A stretch of DNA of 64,000 nucleotides from Streptomyces uncialis (GTDB lineage Bacteria; Actinomycetota; Actinomycetes; Streptomycetales; Streptomycetaceae). The DNA lies in the NCBI RefSeq assembly GCF_036250755.1, contig NZ_CP109583.1:8736001-8800000 (forward strand). Direction: 5' to 3'. Of the stretch, positions 8,134 through 15,424 are shown piece by piece. A model generated the notes under the pieces. That model saw only the letters and a program-made list of their open reading frames with translations, ran no database searches and had not been told where the DNA came from. Position 1 is the stretch's first letter, and each line of letters begins with the position of its first letter. The position numbers were made by a program, and so were the translations under genes.

Positions 8134-9279
8134 TCAGCCGCGCGGTTCGAGCTCGTAGAAGCACATACGGGGTCCGGCGGTCGCCCAGGTGAGGGTGCGG
8201 CGGCAGGTCAGCCGGGTCCGGTCGAAGATCCCCGCCCAGACGGCGCGGTCCACCGGGAAGCCCTGGTCGGTGAGGACGTGCATCAGGAAGAACTCCGAGT
8301 CGCTCTCCCGGTCGTCGTAGTGGGGCTCCGGTTCACCGATGAGCAGCATGCGCTCGCCGGTGAGGAAGTCCGCGTACGCGTCCAGGATGTCGACGACGGC
8401 CTTGTCGCCGTCCCGGAAGTGCTCGTGCAGCACCCCGATGCCGGTGATCACCTCGATGTCCGCGCACACCTCCTCGGGCCATGTCCCCGGGTCGAACGCG
8501 TCACCGACGACGAACTCCAGCCGGTCCTCCAGGCCGTGGCTCCGCGCCAGTTCACGGGCCACCTCCACCGCCGCGGGCGCGATGTCCAGACCGACCCCGG
8601 TGATCTCCGGATCGTTCAGGCAGGCGTCGACCAGCAGCCGGCCGCCGCCGCAGCCCAGGTCCATGATCCGTTTGGCGCCCCGGTCACGCATCGCCTCCAG
8701 TACGACCGGGGTGTAGTAGCGGCCGAAGACGGTTCCGCAGTGGCGGCTCAGCGGGCCGTTGCTGCGGTGCACATCGGTCCCGTACTCCGCGGCGCCGGTC
8801 ATCAGCTCGTCCGCGCGCCCGACGACCGGACCGTAGGCCTCCAGATAGAAGCCCAGCCGGGCCAGCGAGATGTCCGAGGTCAGGAGCTCGCCGCGCCGGG
8901 TCAGCCGGTAACTGCCCCGCCATTGCTCCAGTACGCCCTTGAGGGCGAGATAGCGCAGCGTGTTCGAGGACACCCGGTGGTTCATTCCGTCGTACAGACC
9001 GCTCGCGGTGCTGTGCCGCCCCTCGCGCAGCCGCTCCAGCAGACCGGACTTCGCGAGCGCGTGGAGCGCGTGGCACAGATGCAGGGCGCCGAGCAGGTCC
9101 GGCATACCCGACAGCTTGAACTCCTCCCAGGTGCGGCCGAGTTCCTCGTCGCGGAGTTCGACCGGCCCGCCGCCGGGAGCGGGCCCGTCGCCGAAGGCCG
9201 TGCCGGTGTGCCGCGTGGTGCCGTCGGGCGTCGGTATGCCGGTGTGCGGCGGGCCGGAGGTGCCGGGGGAGATGTCCAT
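8134..9279 (-). CDS. SAM-dependent C-methyltransferase, LmbW-like candidate
   Basis: A 381-residue methyltransferase. Residues about 60-140 form a winged-helix dimerisation domain (LGALHLCHALHALAKSGLLE). The Rossmann SAM-binding motif is IMDLGCGGGRLLVDA near residue 210, with GLDIAPAAVEVA as motif II. The last 100 residues resemble small-molecule methyltransferases of secondary metabolism. Its place next to the LmbA-type gene suggests the C-methylation step (LmbW/SibZ type) that gives a three-carbon alkyl chain on the dihydropyrrole. The alternative is methylation of hydroxykynurenine, for which the protein at 29735-30793 is the other candidate. Motifs alone do not settle which does which. 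Confidence 0.72.
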   Translation of the reverse strand: MDISPGTSGPPHTGIPTPDGTTRHTGTAFGDGPAPGGGPVELRDEELGRTWEEFKLSGMPDLLGALHLCHALHALAKSGLLERLREGRHSTASGLYDGMNHRVSSNTLRYLALKGVLEQWRGSYRLTRRGELLTSDISLARLGFYLEAYGPVVGRADELMTGAAEYGTDVHRSNGPLSRHCGTVFGRYYTPVVLEAMRDRGAKRIMDLGCGGGRLLVDACLNDPEITGVGLDIAPAAVEVARELARSHGLEDRLEFVVGDAFDPGTWPEEVCADIEVITGIGVLHEHFRDGDKAVVDILDAYADFLTGERMLLIGEPEPHYDDRESDSEFFLMHVLTDQGFPVDRAVWAGIFDRTRLTCRRTLTWATAGPRMCFYELEPRG

Positions 9280-9397
9280 GGATGTGTTCCCTCTTCCCTT
9301 GCCTGATGGAGGCCTTCTGGAGGCTGAACGGGTCGTACGGGGTCGTACGGACGCCGTACGGAGGTCTTGCGGGGAGCCCTGTGCTTCTGGAGCCGGA

Positions 9398-11062
9398 TCA
9401 GAGCGCGGTGGACTCCGATCCGGTCGTCGCCCTCTTCCCGTCCGTCCCCTGCTCCTGGTTCCGGTCGTCCGGCTCGTGTTCCTGCTCCTGGCCCTCGCCC
9501 TGTTCCTGCGTCTCGCCGCCGCCGGGCCTGACGTGCCGCAGGGAGGTGGCCACCAGCAGGGACGAGACCGCGACCAGTACGGCGGCGATCAGGGCGATGA
9601 CGCTCAGCCCGTACGTGAACGCCTCCCGGCCGGCCGCCACGAGCTGTGCGCCGAGGTCCTCCGGCAGGTCCCGCGCCACTTCGAGTGCCTTGGCCAGGGT
9701 GTCCTCGGCGGGGCCGAGGGTGTCCGACGGGATACCGGCGGGCGCGGTGTCCTCGACCTGGTCGCGGTAGAGCGCGGTGCCGATGCTGCCGAGGACGGCC
9801 AGCCCCAGCGCGCCGCCGAACTCGTTGCTGGTCTCCGATACGGCGGAGGCCGCACCGGCCCGCTCCGGGGGAGCGGAGCTCACCACCATGTCGGTGCCCA
9901 GGTTCAGCGCGGGAGCGATACCCGTGGACATCACGGCGAGACCGGTCACCAGCAGGGCGAAGTCCGAGCTGTCGGCCAGCCATACGAGGACCGCGCCGCC
10001 CGCGGCCGTCGCGAGCACCGCGGCCATGATGTACGCCGGACGCACCCGCCGCAGCGCGGCGATGGCCACGACCGTGCCCAGCACACCGCCCGCGGTGCCC
10101 GGCAGGATCCACAGTCCCGCCTCCAGCGGCGACAGCCCGTGGACCAGCTGGAGCGACTGCACGATGAACAGATTGATGCCGAACATCACGAACGACAAGG
10201 TGGCCAGGGCGCCCAGCGACACCCGGAACCTCGGCTCGCCGAACAGCTTCAGGTCGATGAACGGGTCCGCCAGCCGCCGCTGGCGCCGCAGGAACACCGC
10301 ACCCGCCGCCACACCGACGGCCAGCGCCAGCAGGGGCAGTACCTCCACCCCGTGCCGGGTGAGCTGCTTGATGCCGTACACCACCGGCAGTACGGCGGCC
10401 AGGGAGAGCAGCGAGCTGGCGAGGTCGAGGCTTCCGGCGGACGGCGAGCGGTACTCCGGCAGCAGCACCGGGCCGAGGGTCAGCAGCAGCACCATCACCG
10501 GCACGCCGACGAGGAACACGGAGCCCCACCAGAAGTGTTCGAGGAGCACCCCGCCGACCAGGGGGCCGATCGAGGCACCCACGGTGAAGGACATCATCCA
10601 CGCCGAGATCGCGATGGTCCGCTGCCGCTCGTCGAGGAACATCACCCGCAGCAGCGACAGGGTGGACGGCATCAGGGTCGCCCCGGCGAGCCCCAGCAGG
10701 GCGCGCGCGACGATCAGGGCCTCGGGGGTGGTGGCGTACGCGGCGAGCACGGACGCCGCGGCGAACGCCCCGGCGCCGAACAGCAGCAGCCGGCGCCTGC
10801 CGACACGGTCACCGAGATTGCCCATGGTGACGAGGAACCCGGCCACCAGGAACCCGTAGATGTCGGTGATCCACAGCAGCTCGGAGCCGGTGGGCGAGAG
10901 ATCGGCGCTGAGCTGGGGGACGGCCAGGTGCAGCACCGTCATGTCCATCACGATGAGCATCGCGGGCAGGGCCAGGACGGCCAGCCCCACCCACTCCCGC
11001 ATTCCCGCCCGGGGCGGGCTCTGGCCGGTCTCGGCGCCGTGGTCGGGTCGTGCGGACGTCAT
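9398..11062 (-). CDS. MFS multidrug exporter, DHA2 family (14 TM)
   Basis: A 554-residue proton-driven exporter. About 14 hydrophobic helices are seen, with the MFS loop 2-3 signature GDRVGRRRLLLFG near residue 90 and the helix-5 motif (SIGPLVGGVLLE) near 155 that marks drug:H+ antiporters. The last 40 residues are an acidic Glu/Gln-rich tail (EQGEGQEQEHEPDDRNQEQG), unusual for the family. The ATG at 11062 has an AAGGAG site seven bases upstream. It lies between the methyltransferase and the dTDP-glucose dehydratase in the same direction. Likely role: export of the cluster product and self-protection. Confidence 0.9.
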   Translation of the reverse strand: MTSARPDHGAETGQSPPRAGMREWVGLAVLALPAMLIVMDMTVLHLAVPQLSADLSPTGSELLWITDIYGFLVAGFLVTMGNLGDRVGRRRLLLFGAGAFAAASVLAAYATTPEALIVARALLGLAGATLMPSTLSLLRVMFLDERQRTIAISAWMMSFTVGASIGPLVGGVLLEHFWWGSVFLVGVPVMVLLLTLGPVLLPEYRSPSAGSLDLASSLLSLAAVLPVVYGIKQLTRHGVEVLPLLALAVGVAAGAVFLRRQRRLADPFIDLKLFGEPRFRVSLGALATLSFVMFGINLFIVQSLQLVHGLSPLEAGLWILPGTAGGVLGTVVAIAALRRVRPAYIMAAVLATAAGGAVLVWLADSSDFALLVTGLAVMSTGIAPALNLGTDMVVSSAPPERAGAASAVSETSNEFGGALGLAVLGSIGTALYRDQVEDTAPAGIPSDTLGPAEDTLAKALEVARDLPEDLGAQLVAAGREAFTYGLSVIALIAAVLVAVSSLLVATSLRHVRPGGGETQEQGEGQEQEHEPDDRNQEQGTDGKRATTGSESTAL

Positions 11063-11155
11063 GAAACGCTCCTTGCGGATACGGGGTGAGCCGGTACGAG
11101 GTTGGACCGCACCGGGTGGAACGGGAGAAACGGGGAGCGCTCCGGTGAGGGGCAC

Positions 11156-12142
11156 TCAGGGGCGCGCGAGGTGCCGGTGGTCCTGGGCGGCGGGCCACCG
11201 GTCGTCGTTCTTGCGGTACCAGTCGACGGTTTCGGCCAGCGCGGTGCGGAAGTCGCGCCGCGGCTCCCAGCCCAGCTCGCGGCGGATGCGCCCGCTGTCG
11301 ACCGCATAGCGCAGGTCGTGCCCGAGCCGGTCGGGGACGAGCTCGACGCTGTCCCAGTCCGCGCCGCAGTGCTCCAGCAGGGCTTCGGTGAGCTGCCGGT
11401 TGGTGAGTTCGACGCCGCTGCCTATGTTGTACGTCCGGCCCGGCAGCCCGGCGGTGCGCACCCGCTCCAGGGCGGCGACATGGTCGTCGACATGCATCCA
11501 CTCCCGGGTGTTGCCACCGGTGCCGTACAGCGGGACCTTGCCGCCGTTCAGCAGCCGGGTGACGAACAGCGGGACGATCTTCTCCGGGTACTGTCCGGGC
11601 CCGTAGTTGTTGCAGCAGCGCGTCACCCGCACATCGAGCCCGTACGTCGTGTGATGGCCGAGCACCAGCAGATCGCCGGCCGCCTTGGAGGCGGAGTACG
11701 GCGAACTGGGCGCCAGCGGATGCTCCTCGGGCCATGAGCCCTCGGGCAGCGAGCCGTACACCTCGTCGGTCGAGACCTGCACGAAACGCCGTACCCCATG
11801 GCGTACCGCGGCCTCCAGCAGCACCTGGGTGCCGAGCACATTCGTCCGGACGAACTCCGCGCCGCCGGTGATCGACCGGTCCACATGGGTCTCGGCCGCG
11901 AGATGCACGATCTCGTCCGTGTCGGCCACGACCCGGTCCACGATATGCGGGTCGCAGATGTCCCCGGTCACGAAGCGGAACCCCGGACGGTCGCGCACAT
12001 CGGCGAGATTGGCGAGGTTCCCCGCGTAGGTCAGGCTGTCGAGCACCGTCACCTGAGGCCGGGTGTCCGAGGCCAGCAGGGCCCTGGCGTAGTGCGATCC
12101 GATGAATCCGGCACCACCGGTCACGAGAATGCGGGTAGGCAT
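11156..12142 (-). CDS. rmlB: dTDP-glucose 4,6-dehydratase
   Basis: A 328-residue short-chain dehydrogenase/reductase of the RmlB family. It converts dTDP-glucose to dTDP-4-keto-6-deoxyglucose, the branch point for deoxysugars. Visible features: the NAD-binding GGAGFIGSHYARALL at residues 8-22, the catalytic YSASK (about 150), the STDEVYG segment with the Thr/Asp/Glu catalytic residues, and the substrate-binding NNYGPGQYPEK. The ATG at 12142 has an AAGGAG site. It works with RmlA (27015-27983) and the other sugar genes on the same strand 14-20 kb away. It is divergent from the response regulator at 12398. Confidence 0.95.
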   Translation of the reverse strand: MPTRILVTGGAGFIGSHYARALLASDTRPQVTVLDSLTYAGNLANLADVRDRPGFRFVTGDICDPHIVDRVVADTDEIVHLAAETHVDRSITGGAEFVRTNVLGTQVLLEAAVRHGVRRFVQVSTDEVYGSLPEGSWPEEHPLAPSSPYSASKAAGDLLVLGHHTTYGLDVRVTRCCNNYGPGQYPEKIVPLFVTRLLNGGKVPLYGTGGNTREWMHVDDHVAALERVRTAGLPGRTYNIGSGVELTNRQLTEALLEHCGADWDSVELVPDRLGHDLRYAVDSGRIRRELGWEPRRDFRTALAETVDWYRKNDDRWPAAQDHRHLARP

Positions 12143-12201
12143 GGCACGCTCCTTCTTCCAAGGGCGGTTCGCCCGTCGAGGCAAGCGGAACGTGATCACT
12201 G

Positions 12202-12219
12202 CCGTCCCGGCCGGGACGG
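12202..12219. promoter_or_regulatory. 18-bp perfect palindrome in the divergent rmlB / regulator promoter region
   Basis: CCGTCCCGG-CCGGGACGG reads identically on both strands. It lies 60 bases upstream of rmlB and 179 bases upstream of the response regulator start. A perfect 18-bp dyad in a 255-base divergent intergenic region is a good operator candidate, possibly for autoregulation. It could instead be a leader hairpin in the rmlB transcript. Confidence 0.45.
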
Positions 12220-12397
12220 AGCGGTACGTACACTGCTGACGGCATGTCATCGGCCGTACGGTGACGTGATTCCGCGTTGCGTGGTGTGTGCAAGGACTGT
12301 GCATGGTGTGTGGATCGCGGGGAAGGCGGTGCGAGCACGGCACTGTCACGTCCGTACTGAGGGCCGAAGAAGGACTTCACGAACAGGGAGACTTGTT

Positions 12398-13315
12398 GTG
12401 TCTGGCGAGGGCCGGAACTTACGCAGGATCACGTGCGTCAAGGGAGGTCCGGCCGCCGCTCAGACCGAGCGCCGCGGACCCGCCGCCCCGAGACCGCACA
12501 TCCTGGTCGCCTCGGACTGTCCATCGGTCGAAACGCTCAAGCAGGACCTGCAACGGCATGGATACGCCGCCGCGATCGCCGCCAGCGGCAGCATCGCGCT
12601 GGACACCCACCACGACAGCGACCTCGTACTGCTGGACACCGACCTGCCCGATCTCGACGGGGTGTCGGTGTGCCAGTTCATCCGGCAGGTGAGTGATGTG
12701 CCGATCATCGGCTTCACCTCCTCCGAGGCCGAGGTGGACCGGGTGCTGCTGCTGGAGGCGGGCTGCGACGACTGCGTCGACATGCCCTACCGGGCCCGCG
12801 AGCTGGTGGCCCGGATCAAGGCCGTGCTACGCCGCACCGGTACCCGTAACCCGACCGAACCGACCACGGGAGGGATGACCGAACTGCTGCGGTTCGGCCC
12901 GCTCGTCATCGATCCGAAGCGCCGCGAGGCCCGGCTGGACGGGATCACGCTCACCCTGACCCGGAAGGAGTTCGACCTGCTCCACCGGCTGGCCGCGGAA
13001 CCCGAACGCATATTCCAGAGACAGGAGTTGATGTCCGACGTCTGGGACTATCCGGCGGACAACCGGATCAGCGTCCAGGAGAGCCGGACCATCGACACCC
13101 ATGTCAGCAGCCTGCGCGGCAAACTCGGCAACAGCGAATGGATCACCACCATCCGCGGGGTCGGCTTCCGCTTCGGGCTGTCCGCCGCCGAGCCGGACCA
13201 GCCGGCCCCCGGCCCGGTGAAACCGGACCGGACGCCGGGCGTGGCCGACCTGGCCCTGCCCCGGCTGTTCAAGGTGCGAAGCTCCAACGGGTCTGCGCGA
13301 CCAGGCCCTTGGTGA
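12398..13315 (+). CDS. OmpR-family atypical response regulator (JadR1-like), TTA-containing
   Basis: A 305-residue transcription factor with a receiver domain (about 34-147) and an OmpR/PhoB winged helix-turn-helix (about 165-260, ending TIRGVGFRFG). The receiver keeps the acceptor Asp (D80) and T107. The acidic pair is reduced to S39-D40, and the lysine that normally completes the pocket is a Met (M129 in VDMPYRAREL). This matches atypical regulators such as JadR1, which respond to small molecules rather than phosphorylation. No kinase gene is adjacent. Codon 8 is TTA (12419-12421), so translation should depend on the bldA tRNA. The GTG start has an AGGGAG site seven bases upstream. Likely the pathway-specific activator. 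The 3' end overlaps the convergent gene by 47 bases. Confidence 0.88.
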   Translation: MSGEGRNLRRITCVKGGPAAAQTERRGPAAPRPHILVASDCPSVETLKQDLQRHGYAAAIAASGSIALDTHHDSDLVLLDTDLPDLDGVSVCQFIRQVSDVPIIGFTSSEAEVDRVLLLEAGCDDCVDMPYRARELVARIKAVLRRTGTRNPTEPTTGGMTELLRFGPLVIDPKRREARLDGITLTLTRKEFDLLHRLAAEPERIFQRQELMSDVWDYPADNRISVQESRTIDTHVSSLRGKLGNSEWITTIRGVGFRFGLSAAEPDQPAPGPVKPDRTPGVADLALPRLFKVRSSNGSARPGPW

Positions 13316-13781
13316 ACGCGAACACCGTCCGGGGAGCCACCGAGAAGGCCCACGACCGGCCCACCGAACCGCTGAGCATGTCCTTCTCCACGACATAGTC
13401 CCAGCGCGGGCCGTACTTGTGGCGGAAGACCTCGGCGGCCTCCTCCAGCCGCCGCGTGTCCGTGACCCGCTCCGCCTGCCCCTCCAGCACGATGTCCACC
13501 CCGCTGTCCATCCGGTTCGTACCGGTCAGCAGCGAGCAGCGCGGATTGGAGACCAGGTTGCGGACCTTGCGTTCGTGCGGCTGCGAACAGAACCACAGCG
13601 CACCGTCGTGCCACGCCCCCGCCACCGGCGTGATGTGCGGCCGCGGGCTCGGGCGGACCGTGGAGATCCAGTACAGCTCCGCCTCGGCGAGCGTGGTCCG
13701 GGTCTCGGTCCACTGGGCGGGCTGGGCCCCCGGGCTGGTGTACCGGGGGTCCAGCTCCACGTCGTACGGATGATCGCTCAT
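13269..13781 (-). CDS. Pyridoxamine 5'-phosphate oxidase-like flavin/F420-binding protein
   Basis: A 170-residue split-barrel protein of the PNPOx-like superfamily, which binds FMN, F420 or heme. Family features: the opening beta strand LYWISTVRPSPRPHITPV (about 35-53), the ALWFCSQPHERKVRNL segment, and the middle NPRCSLL with VDIVLEGQAERV. Its ATG overlaps the kynurenine 3-monooxygenase stop by four bases (ATGA), so it is the last gene of the main operon. Its 3' end overlaps the convergent regulator gene by 47 bases. A redox step in the pathway is likely, perhaps at the dihydropyrrole or imine stage, but the reaction cannot be read from sequence. Confidence 0.8.
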   Translation of the reverse strand: MSDHPYDVELDPRYTSPGAQPAQWTETRTTLAEAELYWISTVRPSPRPHITPVAGAWHDGALWFCSQPHERKVRNLVSNPRCSLLTGTNRMDSGVDIVLEGQAERVTDTRRLEEAAEVFRHKYGPRWDYVVEKDMLSGSVGRSWAFSVAPRTVFAFTKGLVAQTRWSFAP

Positions 13782-15223
13782 GACAGCTCCCCTGATCGTG
13801 AGGTCCCGGCGGGACCCGGCGACAGCATGGGCCCGGGCGACGCGGTGCTCTCCACATCGCGGGCGAGGTCCGGGTAGCACGCGATGATCTCGTCGGCCTG
13901 GGTCCGCGGGTCGTACTTCTCGCACAGCAGGTCCAGCACATGCCGGTCCCGCTCGCTGCGCCGCACGACCTCGTCGTACGGGGTACGGGTGAACGCGACG
14001 AGCTGGTAGAGCTGGGTGAAGTCCCGCGGGTAGCGCTGATGCAGCCGCGCTTCCAGCCCCTTGCGCAGATGGAACAGCTCGTCGTCTATATGGGTGTTCA
14101 GCTCCTCCAGGTTCGCCATCGACAGATCCGCTATCGCCTGGCCGGGTTCCACCCGCAGCTCGCTGAAGTCCGCCACCGCCGCCCGTATCGCCCCGTGCCG
14201 GTCGGCGTCGGCGGCCAGATGACGGTCCAGCAGCCCGCACAGCACCTCCGCGTCCTCGAAGCTGCAATTGATGCCCTGGCCGTAGAACGGGACCATCGTG
14301 TGCGCCGAGTCCCCGACGAGCACCGCGCGCGCGTAGTGGTAAGGGGCGCAGCGCACCACCTTCAGCAGCGCGGGGCGCGCGTCCCACACCTCACCCGTCA
14401 CCCGGGGAAGCGCGTCCGCGATGTCCGGGTACTCCCGCTCGAAGTGCCCGCGTACGGCGTCCCGGCCGGGGAAGGCCCGGAACCGCAGCTCGCCGGCACG
14501 GCTGTCGACCGGCATGAACAGGGTGGTCGTCGCGGTGCCGTCCCGGTTGGGCTGCGCCTGGAGGAAGTGGTCGCCGCGCGGCCACAGATGCATCCGGTCC
14601 CGGCTCAGTGCCCGCGCGGCATCCGGCTCCATCGTCAGCTCGACATGGCCGTGCGAGATGTACTCCTGATGGATACGCATCCGCGCGCCCGACTTCGACA
14701 GTTCATGACGCAGGGTGCTGTTCGCGCCGTCGCAGCCGATCAGGATGTCCCCGGTGGCCCGGCACACCCCGCCGTCACCGGTCACGAACACCGCCTCCGC
14801 GCGATGCGCGTCCGCCGCGACACAGGAGTGCCCGAAGTGCACCACGGCCCCGGCGGCCAGCGCCTGAGCCAGAAGGATGCGCTGAAGCGCGGCGCGCGGC
14901 ACCGACAGCAGATGGTGGTCGTCCCGCACCCCGTACGGCTGATGGGTGGGCGTACGGTCCCGGTGGTGCACGGTGCGCTGCCGCAGCACCTGCCCCACCT
15001 CGTAGAGCTGGGCCCGCAGGGCCGGGCGCAGCGCGCTCGACCCGCGGTGGGTGAGGGTCAGATTGAAGGAGCGGGCGGTCCCGGCGGAGGTCATGGTCCC
15101 GGCGGACTGCTTTTCGTGCATCTCCACCTCGAAGCCGCGTCGGCGCAGCTCGATGGCGAGGAGGCAGCCCACCGGGCCGGCTCCCACGATGACGGCCCTG
15201 ACGCGGCGCCTGGCTTCTGACAC
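13778..15223 (-). CDS. kmo: Kynurenine 3-monooxygenase
   Basis: A 481-residue flavoprotein aromatic hydroxylase. N-terminal GxGxxG FAD fold at VIVGAGPVGCLLAIELRRRG (about residues 11-30); DG motif (IGCDGANSTLRHEL, about 175); second FAD motif GDSAHTMVPFYGQGINCSF (about 330), which is nearly diagnostic of KMO. It would convert kynurenine to 3-hydroxykynurenine, fitting the tryptophan dioxygenase, formamidase and kynureninase genes of the same cluster. The GTG at 15223 has a GGAAGG site. Unlike eukaryotic KMO there is no C-terminal membrane anchor. It corresponds in role to SibC of sibiromycin biosynthesis. Confidence 0.92.
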   Translation of the reverse strand: MSEARRRVRAVIVGAGPVGCLLAIELRRRGFEVEMHEKQSAGTMTSAGTARSFNLTLTHRGSSALRPALRAQLYEVGQVLRQRTVHHRDRTPTHQPYGVRDDHHLLSVPRAALQRILLAQALAAGAVVHFGHSCVAADAHRAEAVFVTGDGGVCRATGDILIGCDGANSTLRHELSKSGARMRIHQEYISHGHVELTMEPDAARALSRDRMHLWPRGDHFLQAQPNRDGTATTTLFMPVDSRAGELRFRAFPGRDAVRGHFEREYPDIADALPRVTGEVWDARPALLKVVRCAPYHYARAVLVGDSAHTMVPFYGQGINCSFEDAEVLCGLLDRHLAADADRHGAIRAAVADFSELRVEPGQAIADLSMANLEELNTHIDDELFHLRKGLEARLHQRYPRDFTQLYQLVAFTRTPYDEVVRRSERDRHVLDLLCEKYDPRTQADEIIACYPDLARDVESTASPGPMLSPGPAGTSRSGELS

Positions 15224-15340
15224 GGGGGGTTCCTTCCTGTGGGGGTGTCGGCCCCGGTGCGGGACGGCCTTCGGCGGGTGGGGTTCCGCCGCGGGCCCTG
15301 ACGTCCTCGACGGGGGGCCGTGCGGTTCCGGGCGCTGCGC

Positions 15341-15424
15341 GTCGCATGGCACACGCGGTACGCCTCACAGCAGGCGGGGTGCGTCGCATGGCATTCGCGG
15401 TGCGCCTCACGGCACGCGCGGTGC
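15341..15424. repeat. Two tandem copies of a 42-bp repeat spanning the NRPS stop codon
   Basis: 15341-15382 and 15383-15424 are near-identical 42-base units, each beginning GTCGCATGGCA and containing CGCCTCAC. The NRPS stop codon (15407-15409) lies inside the second unit and the first unit lies just beyond it. The period is a multiple of three. The rest of the 183-base gap up to the kynurenine monooxygenase start holds no gene. Confidence 0.85.
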
